Shown here piece by piece: positions 1 through 8,201 of a stretch of 32,172 bases of DNA (the first letter of the stretch is position 1; each line of letters starts with the position of its first letter). The position numbers and the translations under genes were made by a program. The stretch is from Tranquillimonas alkanivorans (lineage in GTDB: Bacteria > Pseudomonadota > Alphaproteobacteria > Rhodobacterales > Rhodobacteraceae): positions 1-32,172 of the forward strand of contig NZ_FOXA01000031.1 of assembly GCF_900115595.1 (NCBI RefSeq), written 5' to 3'. Below the pieces are notes generated by a model, which saw only the letters and a program-made list of their open reading frames with translations, did not search any database and was not told where the DNA came from.

Positions 1-356
1 GAGGAGGCTCTGGCACATTACCAGCAACGGTGCACAGAACTGACTGGTAGCGTTGCGACGCCTCCAGCGATGCCATCCCTCTATGGATCGGGGCGAAAAA
101 TCTTTTCAAGTTGCCAAGCAACTGAAATTTTCGGCTTACAGATGCAGGATGCCCGGTTTATTAGAATCCGATTCGCTTAGATTACTGGCCGCTGTATCGC
201 ATCCGTAGGTCCGGCATCAGCGCCATGAAGACGCTCGAGCTGCGGCGCCTCGGTATGCAAGAGAGTTTTCCGTACTGGAGTGATCGTTACGGCATCGAGT
301 TCACTTGATCCGTTGCAATGTATGGCGTCGGCACGGGAAAAGAAACAAACTTGCTA
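1..356. other. left edge, no confident gene
   Basis: No gene can be named here. One plus-strand frame is open from the window edge to a stop at 178-180, without a start, so it could be the tail of a gene lying to the left. A second open stretch, 165-308, ends at a TGA; its last residues (starting at an ATG at 225) read like protein sequence, including the string ESFPYWSDRYGIEF, but I do not recognise a family. No tRNA, repeat or terminator-like hairpin was seen. The frameshifted ATPase reading from the right ends at 357. Confidence 0.3.
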
Positions 357-2016
357 TTATCCTTGGCCTGCCTTACGCGCTTTCGTGCTGCGTTCACTAA
401 TTCCCAAGGCAAAATGCAGCATTGGGTGGATGGTGACCTTTGTCTCTGGAGTTATCTGATGAGAAAGTACAGGTCGGCCTGTCTCATGTACCCACTGCCA
501 AGGTGAGTGCGAAGTCAACTTCAGACCCACCGCACCGACCATGTGGAGGCGCATATAAACCTCTTGAGCACACGAAACTGGGTCAAGGATAGCATCCCCA
601 GATACGGAAGCATGGATTTCTTGCCAAAGGCGATCCCTGTGCATTTCTTCCGTGGCACCGATCCGGTCGTAAAGTAGTTCTACATATTTTTCGTTGCATT
701 CGTTCGCGACCGAAAAGTAGGGGGGGGCTGCCGGCGAGCGTGCCCAGAAGCACTTCAATAGCAGGAAATGTTCCTTGCCATTCATAGCGTAAGGTCTCCA
801 AGCGGAGCTCAGAGTAGCGATGCTCACCCTTGAGTAAGTCCGCCTTGCTAACGGAGGATTTACCCTCACTTTGCTGCAGAGTAGCATTGACAAAGTTGAT
901 GATGTCACGCGGCCGCATGAGCGTTCGCTCAACCATGTAGTTCCAGGTCGAGGTTCGCATGTCGACGCGCTGCTTAAAGATGTGATCAAAGTGAACGTTT
1001 TCGGATGAATACTTCCACTTAAAAAGGTGATTGATCCGCTTCTCAGTTAGCTCCCAAAGCTGTTCCTTGGACCATTTCAACCTTACGATGTGGTCGTTGT
1101 ACTTTTCGATTTGCGCTTGGGAGGTTGGCGCCTCCCTAACCATTCGCTCATAAACGTCATTTCGAAGCGCAACAACAACCTTAAAGTTCCGAAGCTTCTG
1201 CAGCCCCTTAACCCCCTCAAATAGCGCCTGAATGAGTTGGTACTTAACCGAATCATCAACCCACGGCTCATCGAGTTGATCAATTATAATAAAATACTTG
1301 TCCTGCCTTTGCCGAGTGTACTCAGACAGGATTGATATTACCTGCCCGAGCTCCGCGATCATCTTCCCGTCTACGAACTTCCTCGCTCGCTGTTGCAGTT
1401 GCACCTTTTTCTCGGAACTCAGCCCACGAGCATACCCCGCTCTTGCATGAAACTTTTGTACTTCCGCTCCGAGAGAGGCGTTTACACTTGTCTCTAATGC
1501 ATCTGTTATCTCTATTATATTTTCGTCGACCGTATTCCAAAACTGATGCTCATGGTCGCCTACGAACCTCTCGAGTTTCTCTCTCCTTCCGTCTACCTTA
1601 ACAAAATCAATTAGCTTCTTGGCAACAAATCGGAACTTGTCTTTGTCATCAGCCTTGAGGATTAGCTTGATGTACTCAATACACAGCACCTGCTTCCATA
1701 GAGACTGAAAGAAAATGCTCATGTCCACACCAATTCCGCGCATGAATTGAACCGCATCGCTGTTTGCAATATGGCTCATGGCCATTTCGTGCACCTCAAA
1801 AGCGCGACAGTTTTCCTCCGATTTCTCAATCATTCGAAGAAGCGCAGTTTTTCCACTCCCGGTGCTTCCCATGACAAAGCTGGCCGGGTTAGAGACGTCG
1901 CGCAATTCGTTGAGCGCCGGATGGTCAACGAAGCAGTTGAAGAGAAACTGGTCGTCGTTCTCGGCGCCGTTGTGCCCAATATTTATGTTGGAGGAAAATA
2001 CTATCCTGTTTGCCAC
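357..2016 (-). pseudogene. P-loop ATPase, Sll1717 type, frameshifted at a C8 tract
   Basis: A large P-loop NTPase. Walker A is at residues 50-57 (GSTGSGKT) and a Walker B stretch (FIIIDQLDE) is near 242-250, followed by a helical region rich in charged residues. These resemble STAND/AAA-like ATPases annotated as Sll1717 family, which often lie in defence islands. The start chosen is a GTG at 2016 with a GAGAG eight bases upstream. The reading frame runs to a stop at 583, but its last 47 or so residues look random. The sensible C-terminus, containing VELLYDRIGATEEM and VTIHPMLHFALGI, lies in another frame ending at 357. The two frames join exactly at eight C residues (720-727 on the plus strand as G): removing one C gives a 552-residue protein. 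The gene is visibly more AT-rich than its neighbours and separated by 181 nt from the operon above, suggesting independent acquisition. It may be a true pseudogene, a phase-variable gene or a sequencing error. Confidence 0.72.
720..727 (-). repeat. C8 homopolymer at the frameshift point
   Basis: Eight consecutive G on the plus strand (C on the coding strand) inside the ATPase gene. The coding frame before the tract continues sensibly after it only if one C is removed (C7). Homopolymers of this length slip during replication and are also a common place for sequencing errors. Confidence 0.85.
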
Positions 2017-2197
2017 GCTCAGCTCTCATCTCTGACGGTTTTCGCTCAACCTGAGGCATAAGCGCAGGTTGGTCAACTCAGGAAACGGGAGGCGGCCCGA
2101 AGTCTCCTTCAACGGAAATCCGAAATCCGGCGCACCTGGAAGAGCAGCAGTCCGCGTCCGGCCTCTTGGCGCTCAGCGCGGGGCTTAAAATCACTGT

Positions 2198-2968
2198 TCA
2201 GCGCTCAAGACTATTTCGAAAAATTCGGCGGTGCTCTCCCAAATATATCAGATGCTGTTCTGAGAACGTGAGCGGTGCCTCAACGTGTGCCTCAAGAATA
2301 GCACGCGCACCATCTGAGAGTGCGGGAGAGTACCGGGGCACGCCGCCGGAACTGAAGGTGACCAAGTAGCGGTCGAATGCCGCGTCCCACAGAGCTGAGA
2401 GCAAAAGGCCATTGTAGACGTCTAAACGCTCGGCGTCGGTCGCACAGGCTGCCCAGGGTTTCATGTGGCTCGCGCGAAGAAGAGCTGGATCGTCAATACC
2501 TGTCAACGGGCACCTTCCACCCCAGAAGTGCATCAGCGCGTCTCTGAAGATGTCCTGACCCACGCGCTGTACGACGAGCCGTTCGGCTTCTGTTGATCGG
2601 GGACGACCGCGGGTCTCGGCCTCAAATCTCCTCAGGGGGTCATCGGGCAAAGCTTTTGCCAAGTCGTAGGCGCGCGACAATGCAGCGTGGAGGTCATGCA
2701 AGTTCTCGAACTTGTAGCGCGCAAGGCCGGGGCCGGCGGTTTCGGCCGGCGAGCCGAATTCACCAACGACACCTGCGTGGTCGATGGCGAGAAACCAGGG
2801 TCCATGAGCGCTACCGGCTGCCACCCAGATCGCGCCGGGCGCGCTGTGGCTACGGCGCTGCACCCATCCCGAGACTACGCCATCGTCAATCCGCCAACCG
2901 TTTTGCCAGACCGCCTGCTCCAATTGAACTTGCGCAAGCGGATGGATCCGGGTCGAAGGTGCAGTCAC
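2198..2968 (-). CDS. HNH endonuclease (HNH_2 type)
   Basis: A 256-residue protein whose C-terminal half is a clear HNH endonuclease of the HNH_2 kind. C153, the RASHMKPW stretch with H168, and the VYNGLLLSALWDAAFD stretch with N186 match the ββα-metal fold; the last His position is replaced by Asp, as is usual in this subfamily. The first 120 residues form a separate domain I do not recognise, possibly for target recognition. The start is a GTG at 2968 whose first bases overlap the TGA of the metallopeptidase gene in a 4-nt GTGA junction, so it is almost certainly translationally coupled and part of the DISARM-like operon. Related HNH proteins are found as restriction nucleases next to methylase genes. 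Here it may supply DNA cleavage for the methylase and helicase set; that role is inferred from position only. Confidence 0.85.
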   Translation of the reverse strand: MTAPSTRIHPLAQVQLEQAVWQNGWRIDDGVVSGWVQRRSHSAPGAIWVAAGSAHGPWFLAIDHAGVVGEFGSPAETAGPGLARYKFENLHDLHAALSRAYDLAKALPDDPLRRFEAETRGRPRSTEAERLVVQRVGQDIFRDALMHFWGGRCPLTGIDDPALLRASHMKPWAACATDAERLDVYNGLLLSALWDAAFDRYLVTFSSGGVPRYSPALSDGARAILEAHVEAPLTFSEQHLIYLGEHRRIFRNSLER

Positions 2969-4140
2969 ATGACCCCCTTGCGGTTGAAGGGCATGTCGAG
3001 AAGTCTCTCAACCCGATTTGCACAGGTGAGGACGCGGTGAACATCGAGATCGGCGAATGAACCCTGATAGGTATCGAGATACGATTCGCTGCGAGGCGAG
3101 AGGCCCGAGCGTTTGGCGATCACATAAGCGACGCTCTCGGCCTCGATTTCGCGCAAGGCGACCTCGGCCGGTCGGTACGGTTTGATTTTTCGCGCAGGGT
3201 CGGGGCCACAATGGCCAAGGAAGACGTGGGCGAGTTCGTGCACCAGCGTGACGACCTGGGTGGCCACAGGATGATTGCGATTGACTGCGATCCGAAAGGG
3301 AACCGGCGCGCCTTCTTTGCCTTCCGAAGCCAAGCGTCGCGCATATCCCGCTGAACGATCTCCCTGATCGAGCCACAGCAACTCGAAGCGCTCCTCCTTC
3401 ATCTGCCATTCGGCGTAGCGCATGAAGCCCGATGGCACGGTGCCGGCCGTGGGGAACGAAAAGGCTGCCTCGGGCAGGTCACGGCCTTCGGTATCCTGCA
3501 CGTCGAAGACGAAGTCCACGGGCCCGAAATTGCGGAGAATCACGAGGGGGCGAACTCCTGGTTTGGGAAAGCGACCATATCTTTCCCGCCAATCCTTTGC
3601 CGTCATCGCATAGCTGAGGCCCGGCTTCTGGACATGGAGGATCATCGCGTTGAACGGTGCCATGTTTCGCAGCCTGGCCGTGAAGGCAAATAGTTCTTTC
3701 AAGGCGTCGCTCGAGCTATAGAGCTGCGTCTCGGCAATTAGCTGGTCGATCAGCGCGCGCGACGTCTCCTCTCCGGGATCGACTTCGGCGGGCGTTGGGA
3801 CAGCATGCAACAAGCGCGGCTTAGGGGCGAAGAGAGCTTGTAGGGCAGCAACGTCGTCATCAGGGAGCTCGATGCTCGCCCAAACGGAGTCTTCCGCGAC
3901 GATGGACGCGGTCTCTGGGGCGAGAAGCTCGCCGTCGGCGTCGCGACCGCGCTGGCCGAGATTGGCCCGGAGATACCGGATCATCTTTTGGCGTCCTTGA
4001 TAGAAGAGGTGGCCGCGGACAATTGCATCCATTCTCTCCAGGATGTCGGCGTCCGACAGTACCTCCCAGCCGCCCTCTTCGATGATCGCGTCGAAATGGT
4101 AGCGCGCCATCTCGAATAAATCGAAGTCGAGACCGCGCAT
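2965..4140 (-). CDS. ArdC-like / ImmA-IrrE-type zinc metallopeptidase
   Basis: A 391-residue protein. The C-terminal part carries HELAHVFLGH (residues 301-310) and a downstream EIEAESVAYV helix (331-340), giving the HExxH plus Glu zinc site of the gluzincin-like ImmA/IrrE and ArdC peptidases. The middle (about 125-215), with KDWRERYGRFPKPGVRPLVI, resembles the ArdC N-terminal single-stranded-DNA-binding domain. The N-terminal 65 residues are helical and unassigned. I start it at the ATG at 4140 because this overlaps the methylase stop as TAATG; an in-frame ATG at 4188 would add 16 residues inside the methylase gene. ArdC proteins from plasmids protect incoming DNA against restriction, so a relative encoded inside a putative restriction-type operon is unexpected. 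It might regulate or activate the system by proteolysis, or bind unwound DNA. Zinc-peptidase assignment is firm; role is open. Confidence 0.82.
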   Translation of the reverse strand: MRGLDFDLFEMARYHFDAIIEEGGWEVLSDADILERMDAIVRGHLFYQGRQKMIRYLRANLGQRGRDADGELLAPETASIVAEDSVWASIELPDDDVAALQALFAPKPRLLHAVPTPAEVDPGEETSRALIDQLIAETQLYSSSDALKELFAFTARLRNMAPFNAMILHVQKPGLSYAMTAKDWRERYGRFPKPGVRPLVILRNFGPVDFVFDVQDTEGRDLPEAAFSFPTAGTVPSGFMRYAEWQMKEERFELLWLDQGDRSAGYARRLASEGKEGAPVPFRIAVNRNHPVATQVVTLVHELAHVFLGHCGPDPARKIKPYRPAEVALREIEAESVAYVIAKRSGLSPRSESYLDTYQGSFADLDVHRVLTCANRVERLLDMPFNRKGVM

Positions 4141-7100
4141 TACAGCCCCATGTCTCGGAAGGTGCCGTCGCTCTCCATGCGATCCCAAGCTTCGAGGACG
4201 AGGCGTCGGGTACGGTATTCGCCGTGGAGGCGGACCTCCTTGTCCTTGAGAACGCGGAAGGTTTCGGACGGGTAGTCGGAGCCCTTCACGTCAGCGGGAT
4301 CCAGGATGTAGCGCAGTTCATCGCGGCTCAGGCCGTAGGCGCGGGCGTAGAAGGCGTCGAGCTCGGCCCGCAGATGGGCGCGCCGCGCCTCGTCCCACGG
4401 GAAGGGGGGACCATTGTAGCTCAGGTCACGGGCGAAGGAAGCCAGTGTATGGGATGTGTAAGTTAGTTCCAGAACGCGAGGTACGACGTGGGAGAGGCGG
4501 GGCTCGCTGTAGAAGTCAGGAAGAAGAACAGGGAACTGCTTGATATAGCCGTACGTCAGATGCGTTCCTCCCACCTTTTGACGGGCGATGAAGTCCAAAG
4601 TGAGGGCGCAAAGATTGCCGGTCAGGGCGGCCCACTGTTGGGGCATCGCATCGATGAACATGAGCGGGAGAACATGACCCACTCCTACTCTTGGAAATGC
4701 TGTTGCGATGACGCTCCGTTCGTCTGTGGCGCGCGCGATATCCCGCCAACCCATAAGCCAGCCGCGATGCCAGCCGCGAGACTTCAAGCGACTTTCGACG
4801 CCGGCTATCGCCTCCTTTTCTCCTGCAACGCGAACATCCTCGGCAGGAACCCAATATCTCGGGCGAGGCTCCCAGTCTGGATTGGCCTTCTCCTCTGGTG
4901 TGGCATCTGCCGACGACGATCCTTCGGCATCATACCCTGCCCAGCGATGATCGAACTGGTGGATCATCTTCGCTTCATAGAGCGGCACGTACCGCTTCGG
5001 ACCGCGCGGCCCGCCGCCAGTCAGGTCCAGCACGTGCGCCGCACTGCCCTCGACCGCCAGTGCGCCCTGGGCAGGACGAACGCCCTCCGCCACCCAGTCG
5101 GTGCCGTTGCGGACGAAGCCTTCAGCCTCCAGTTCTGCCGCGGTGCGGAAGAGCCCGCTGTCGTTCGACATGTCGAACAATCGCGCGAAACTGACGCCCC
5201 ACGGATTGCCCACCGCGCCCTTGCTCTCGTCGATTAGGACCGGTGCGTTGCGGTAAATCTTGGCTGTCAATTCCGCATCCCAGCGCGAACGGAAGACCGG
5301 TGCGGTCTTGGTATTCGGGTTGATCGCGGCGATCTGTTCAGGCGACAGGGTGAAATTGCGCTCCGGCTCTGCCAGTTGCGCGGGTTCGGTCAGGAAGAAG
5401 GCGAAGCGCGCCTCGGGCTCGTCCCGCCCCAACGTCAGCAGGCAAAACTTGAAGCTGCGGTGCACGGCCGGAAATGTCGGCGCAGAGTTCTCGAAATCTA
5501 CCAGTCCGGCGATCCGCCTCTCATCGACCAAGTGCCCGAAGAAGGGCGCGGTCGTCGCATCTGTCGCGATGCCTGTGGGCACGATCACGCCAGCGCGGCC
5601 CGTGTCGCTCACGAGCCGTGAGAACAGCTCGGCGAAGAGCGCATAGGTGTTGACGTCGCCGGTGCCCGTGAAGGGGAAGCGTCCTCCATGGTCGCCGGGC
5701 ACGCGGACGAACGTCGATGTCGCCTCCGACAGACGCTTGGCCGTCTCGAACTCCTCAAATAGTGCGCGTTTGCTCGTGTCCTCCGGTGCAATTCGGAGTG
5801 CCTTGATCAGCCGGTCGCGCGCGGCCTTGTTGGCGGCAGTGGCGATCTCCGGATCCCGAGCGGCGAAGAATTCCTTTTCCTGGAGCTTGATACGCTCCCA
5901 GGGCGGATTGCCCAGCACCACGTCGAACCCACCGCGGCCCATGATGTCAGGGAACTCCAGCGGCCAGTGCAGCGCGCTCGCGCGGGTCGCTGCCTTCGCA
6001 TTCTGCATGATCGGCTTTCGGCCCTTGCCCTGACCGACGGCGAGCCAGACGTCTTCCGACGTCGGCACCGTGCGGTCATCGGTCGAGGCCGGGACTTCGC
6101 CCGTCTTCGGCAACAGGAAAGCGGCTGTATAGAGATTGCAGCCCATGCGCGCGCGCTGGAAATCCTCCTGCTTGCGCAAGTCGCGATAGGCCTGTGCCTT
6201 GGCGGCGATATCCTCGACCGTCTCCTCCGGCAGGTCGCGCAGGTCGGTGAATTCGGCCGAGAGCGGTGCCGTGGGTAGGTCGGATCGTCCGCCGGTGAAA
6301 TCGAACGTGCCTTGGCCGCGCTTCGCGTCCTTGTTGGCCTTTTCATAAAATTTTGCGACCTGCTTCTCGTCGCCGGTGAGGGGCTTATAGGCGGCGTCGG
6401 GGATGCCTCCCTCGAGCGCCTTCAGGTCGAAGACGCCCAGCAAAGCATCGCCGCAGCGGATCTGCGCATCGAAGAAGCCCAGCGGCAGGCCGGGGTCCAC
6501 TGTCTCGATCCAGAGCGCTACCTTTGTGAGCTCCACCGCCATTGGATTGCGGTCGACGCCATGGATGCAGCGTCGGGCAACGTCACGCAGCGCGTGGCGG
6601 AAATCTGTGCTCGACGGCGTGCCCTCGGCCCGCAGAGCAGCAACACGCGTGGCGATACGATTTGCGGCGGCCAGCAGGAAATGGCCTGATCCGCAGGCCG
6701 GGTCGATGACCGTGAGCCGCAAGAGCGCCTCGGCCGGGTCGTCGCCTTTCTCGCGTGTCTCGGCCTCGGTTCGTTCCAGAACGGGCGCGAGAGCCGTGTC
6801 GAGCAGCGCTTCCACCAGCGAGGTCGGCGTGTAGTACGAGCCGGTGGTCTTGCGCTGGTTACCCTTGGTTTCTGCCGCGTCCGTGGCGAAGATCAGGGTG
6901 CGGCCGTCGGTTTCGACCTGGGGCTGGAGTTCGAGGAGCGACTCGTAAACGGAGCCCAGCTCTTCTGTTTGCATGGCGCGCCAGTTGACGGGGACGAGGG
7001 CGCCGTCCTGCCTCATCCAGCCGAGCTGGAAGATGGCCTGCAGGAAAGCGCGGTTGGGCAGTCGGGCCGCGCGCAGGTCCGGCATCTGGCCTTCGGCAAA

Positions 7101-8201
7101 AAGGCCACCGAGAGCGGGAAGATCCAGGCGCGCCTCACCCTTGGCCAGCGCTGAGAAGACGATCTTCATGCCCTCGAAACGGTCATGGTGCCGGTCGCGC
7201 GCGTTGCGGCGCAGGGCGAGCTGGCGGAGGCTGGAGAGGGCATAGCCGCGGGCATAGAGGTCGCGTGCCGCCTCCTTGGCGCGGGCTTGCGGATCGTCCC
7301 TGCTGATCGGCGCGTGGAGGAGATTTCTGTCCTCGGCGACCATCAGGAAGATCAGGCGGTAGACGAGCTTCAGGAGTTCGTTGAAGAACGCGGTGAGCTT
7401 GAGGTCGCCGCTGTCGATGCGCGCTCGGAGGTCCGCATTCTCGGCCAGAAATCCGGTGCCGAGGATGCGCAGCGCCTCTTCTACCTGGGTGGCAAGCTTG
7501 TCTCGGGCGGCCTCGCCTTCGCGCGCGCCGGCATCGCGCCATCGCTCCAGGGCGCAGTCGGTGGCGGCAGTGCCGGCCTGGCCAAAGCGGGTGCGATGGA
7601 TAAGCAGCCAAAAGGTTGCGAAGGAGGCGAGGTCGTCCGTGTCGAAGATCTGGGCGAGATCGGCCTCGATATAGGCGGGGCGGGTGAGCGAGGCGTTATC
7701 GCGCATGAGGCGCAGGCAGGTGCCGTTCGCGGCAAGCCCCCAAAGCGCCTCGTCATGATCGTTGAGATAATCCTGCAGGGCGAAGGCGGCGGACCGGCGT
7801 CGTTCGTTGCTGAGCGAGGGCGAGGCGCGGTCAAGCTCGTCGGACGGCGGGACGACGACGATGGGCACACGGTGTTTGCCGGCAACCATGGCGAGAGGCG
7901 CATCGGCATCGGCGAGGTCGTCGAATCCGAAGGCTTCCGTCAGAAGGTCGCGCACGAAATCCCTCGTAGCCTTGGGGCCGGGATCGGTGAGGCGTGCGAA
8001 GCGGTCGTAATGGGCCTGGGCGACGCGAAACGACAGCGAGAACTCGTCGCGCAGCGAGAGCCCGCGGCGGACCCGGTAATGATCGGGTGTCTGTTCGTCG
8101 GCTTCACGCGCATAGACGGCATCGAGAATGGCCGATGACAGGAGACTACCCTCGACCGTGAGGGAGGGGAAGCTGGCGGCGTCTGTGGTCTTACGGGCCA
8201 T
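4140..8201 (-). CDS. Eco57I-class N6-adenine DNA methylase, DISARM DrmMI-like
   Basis: A 1,353-residue DNA methyltransferase. The SAM-binding motif I is VIDPACGSG (about 498-506) and the catalytic motif IV is NPPW (about 765-768), which marks N6-adenine methylation of the Eco57I/type IIL kind. The sequence NQRKTTGSYYTPTSLVEALL just before motif I is the usual entry to this fold. The C-terminal 500 residues probably contain the target-recognition domain. The N-terminal 250 residues include WGLAANGTCLRLMRDN, which is the place where type IIL enzymes carry a nuclease, but I see no D...ExK triad, so it may be methylation-only. Size, and its position directly after a SNF2 helicase (stop and start share the bases TGATG), match DISARM class 1 methylases, which mark host DNA as self. 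An SD-like GGAG lies upstream of the ATG at 8201. Confidence 0.9.
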   Translation of the reverse strand: MARKTTDAASFPSLTVEGSLLSSAILDAVYAREADEQTPDHYRVRRGLSLRDEFSLSFRVAQAHYDRFARLTDPGPKATRDFVRDLLTEAFGFDDLADADAPLAMVAGKHRVPIVVVPPSDELDRASPSLSNERRRSAAFALQDYLNDHDEALWGLAANGTCLRLMRDNASLTRPAYIEADLAQIFDTDDLASFATFWLLIHRTRFGQAGTAATDCALERWRDAGAREGEAARDKLATQVEEALRILGTGFLAENADLRARIDSGDLKLTAFFNELLKLVYRLIFLMVAEDRNLLHAPISRDDPQARAKEAARDLYARGYALSSLRQLALRRNARDRHHDRFEGMKIVFSALAKGEARLDLPALGGLFAEGQMPDLRAARLPNRAFLQAIFQLGWMRQDGALVPVNWRAMQTEELGSVYESLLELQPQVETDGRTLIFATDAAETKGNQRKTTGSYYTPTSLVEALLDTALAPVLERTEAETREKGDDPAEALLRLTVIDPACGSGHFLLAAANRIATRVAALRAEGTPSSTDFRHALRDVARRCIHGVDRNPMAVELTKVALWIETVDPGLPLGFFDAQIRCGDALLGVFDLKALEGGIPDAAYKPLTGDEKQVAKFYEKANKDAKRGQGTFDFTGGRSDLPTAPLSAEFTDLRDLPEETVEDIAAKAQAYRDLRKQEDFQRARMGCNLYTAAFLLPKTGEVPASTDDRTVPTSEDVWLAVGQGKGRKPIMQNAKAATRASALHWPLEFPDIMGRGGFDVVLGNPPWERIKLQEKEFFAARDPEIATAANKAARDRLIKALRIAPEDTSKRALFEEFETAKRLSEATSTFVRVPGDHGGRFPFTGTGDVNTYALFAELFSRLVSDTGRAGVIVPTGIATDATTAPFFGHLVDERRIAGLVDFENSAPTFPAVHRSFKFCLLTLGRDEPEARFAFFLTEPAQLAEPERNFTLSPEQIAAINPNTKTAPVFRSRWDAELTAKIYRNAPVLIDESKGAVGNPWGVSFARLFDMSNDSGLFRTAAELEAEGFVRNGTDWVAEGVRPAQGALAVEGSAAHVLDLTGGGPRGPKRYVPLYEAKMIHQFDHRWAGYDAEGSSSADATPEEKANPDWEPRPRYWVPAEDVRVAGEKEAIAGVESRLKSRGWHRGWLMGWRDIARATDERSVIATAFPRVGVGHVLPLMFIDAMPQQWAALTGNLCALTLDFIARQKVGGTHLTYGYIKQFPVLLPDFYSEPRLSHVVPRVLELTYTSHTLASFARDLSYNGPPFPWDEARRAHLRAELDAFYARAYGLSRDELRYILDPADVKGSDYPSETFRVLKDKEVRLHGEYRTRRLVLEAWDRMESDGTFRDMGL

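Noticed and set aside
2050-2082. CCTGAG and CTCAGG inverted repeat
   Set aside because: Only six bases with a 21-base loop; expected by chance.
4140-4900. nuclease domain in the N-terminus of the methylase, as in type IIL enzymes
   Set aside because: The position expected for it (coded near 7700-8201) shows no D...ExK triad, so I do not call a restriction activity. Coordinates given here are the C-terminal coding end.
7185-8138. 317-residue plus-strand open frame
   Set aside because: Antisense to the methylase; no domain.
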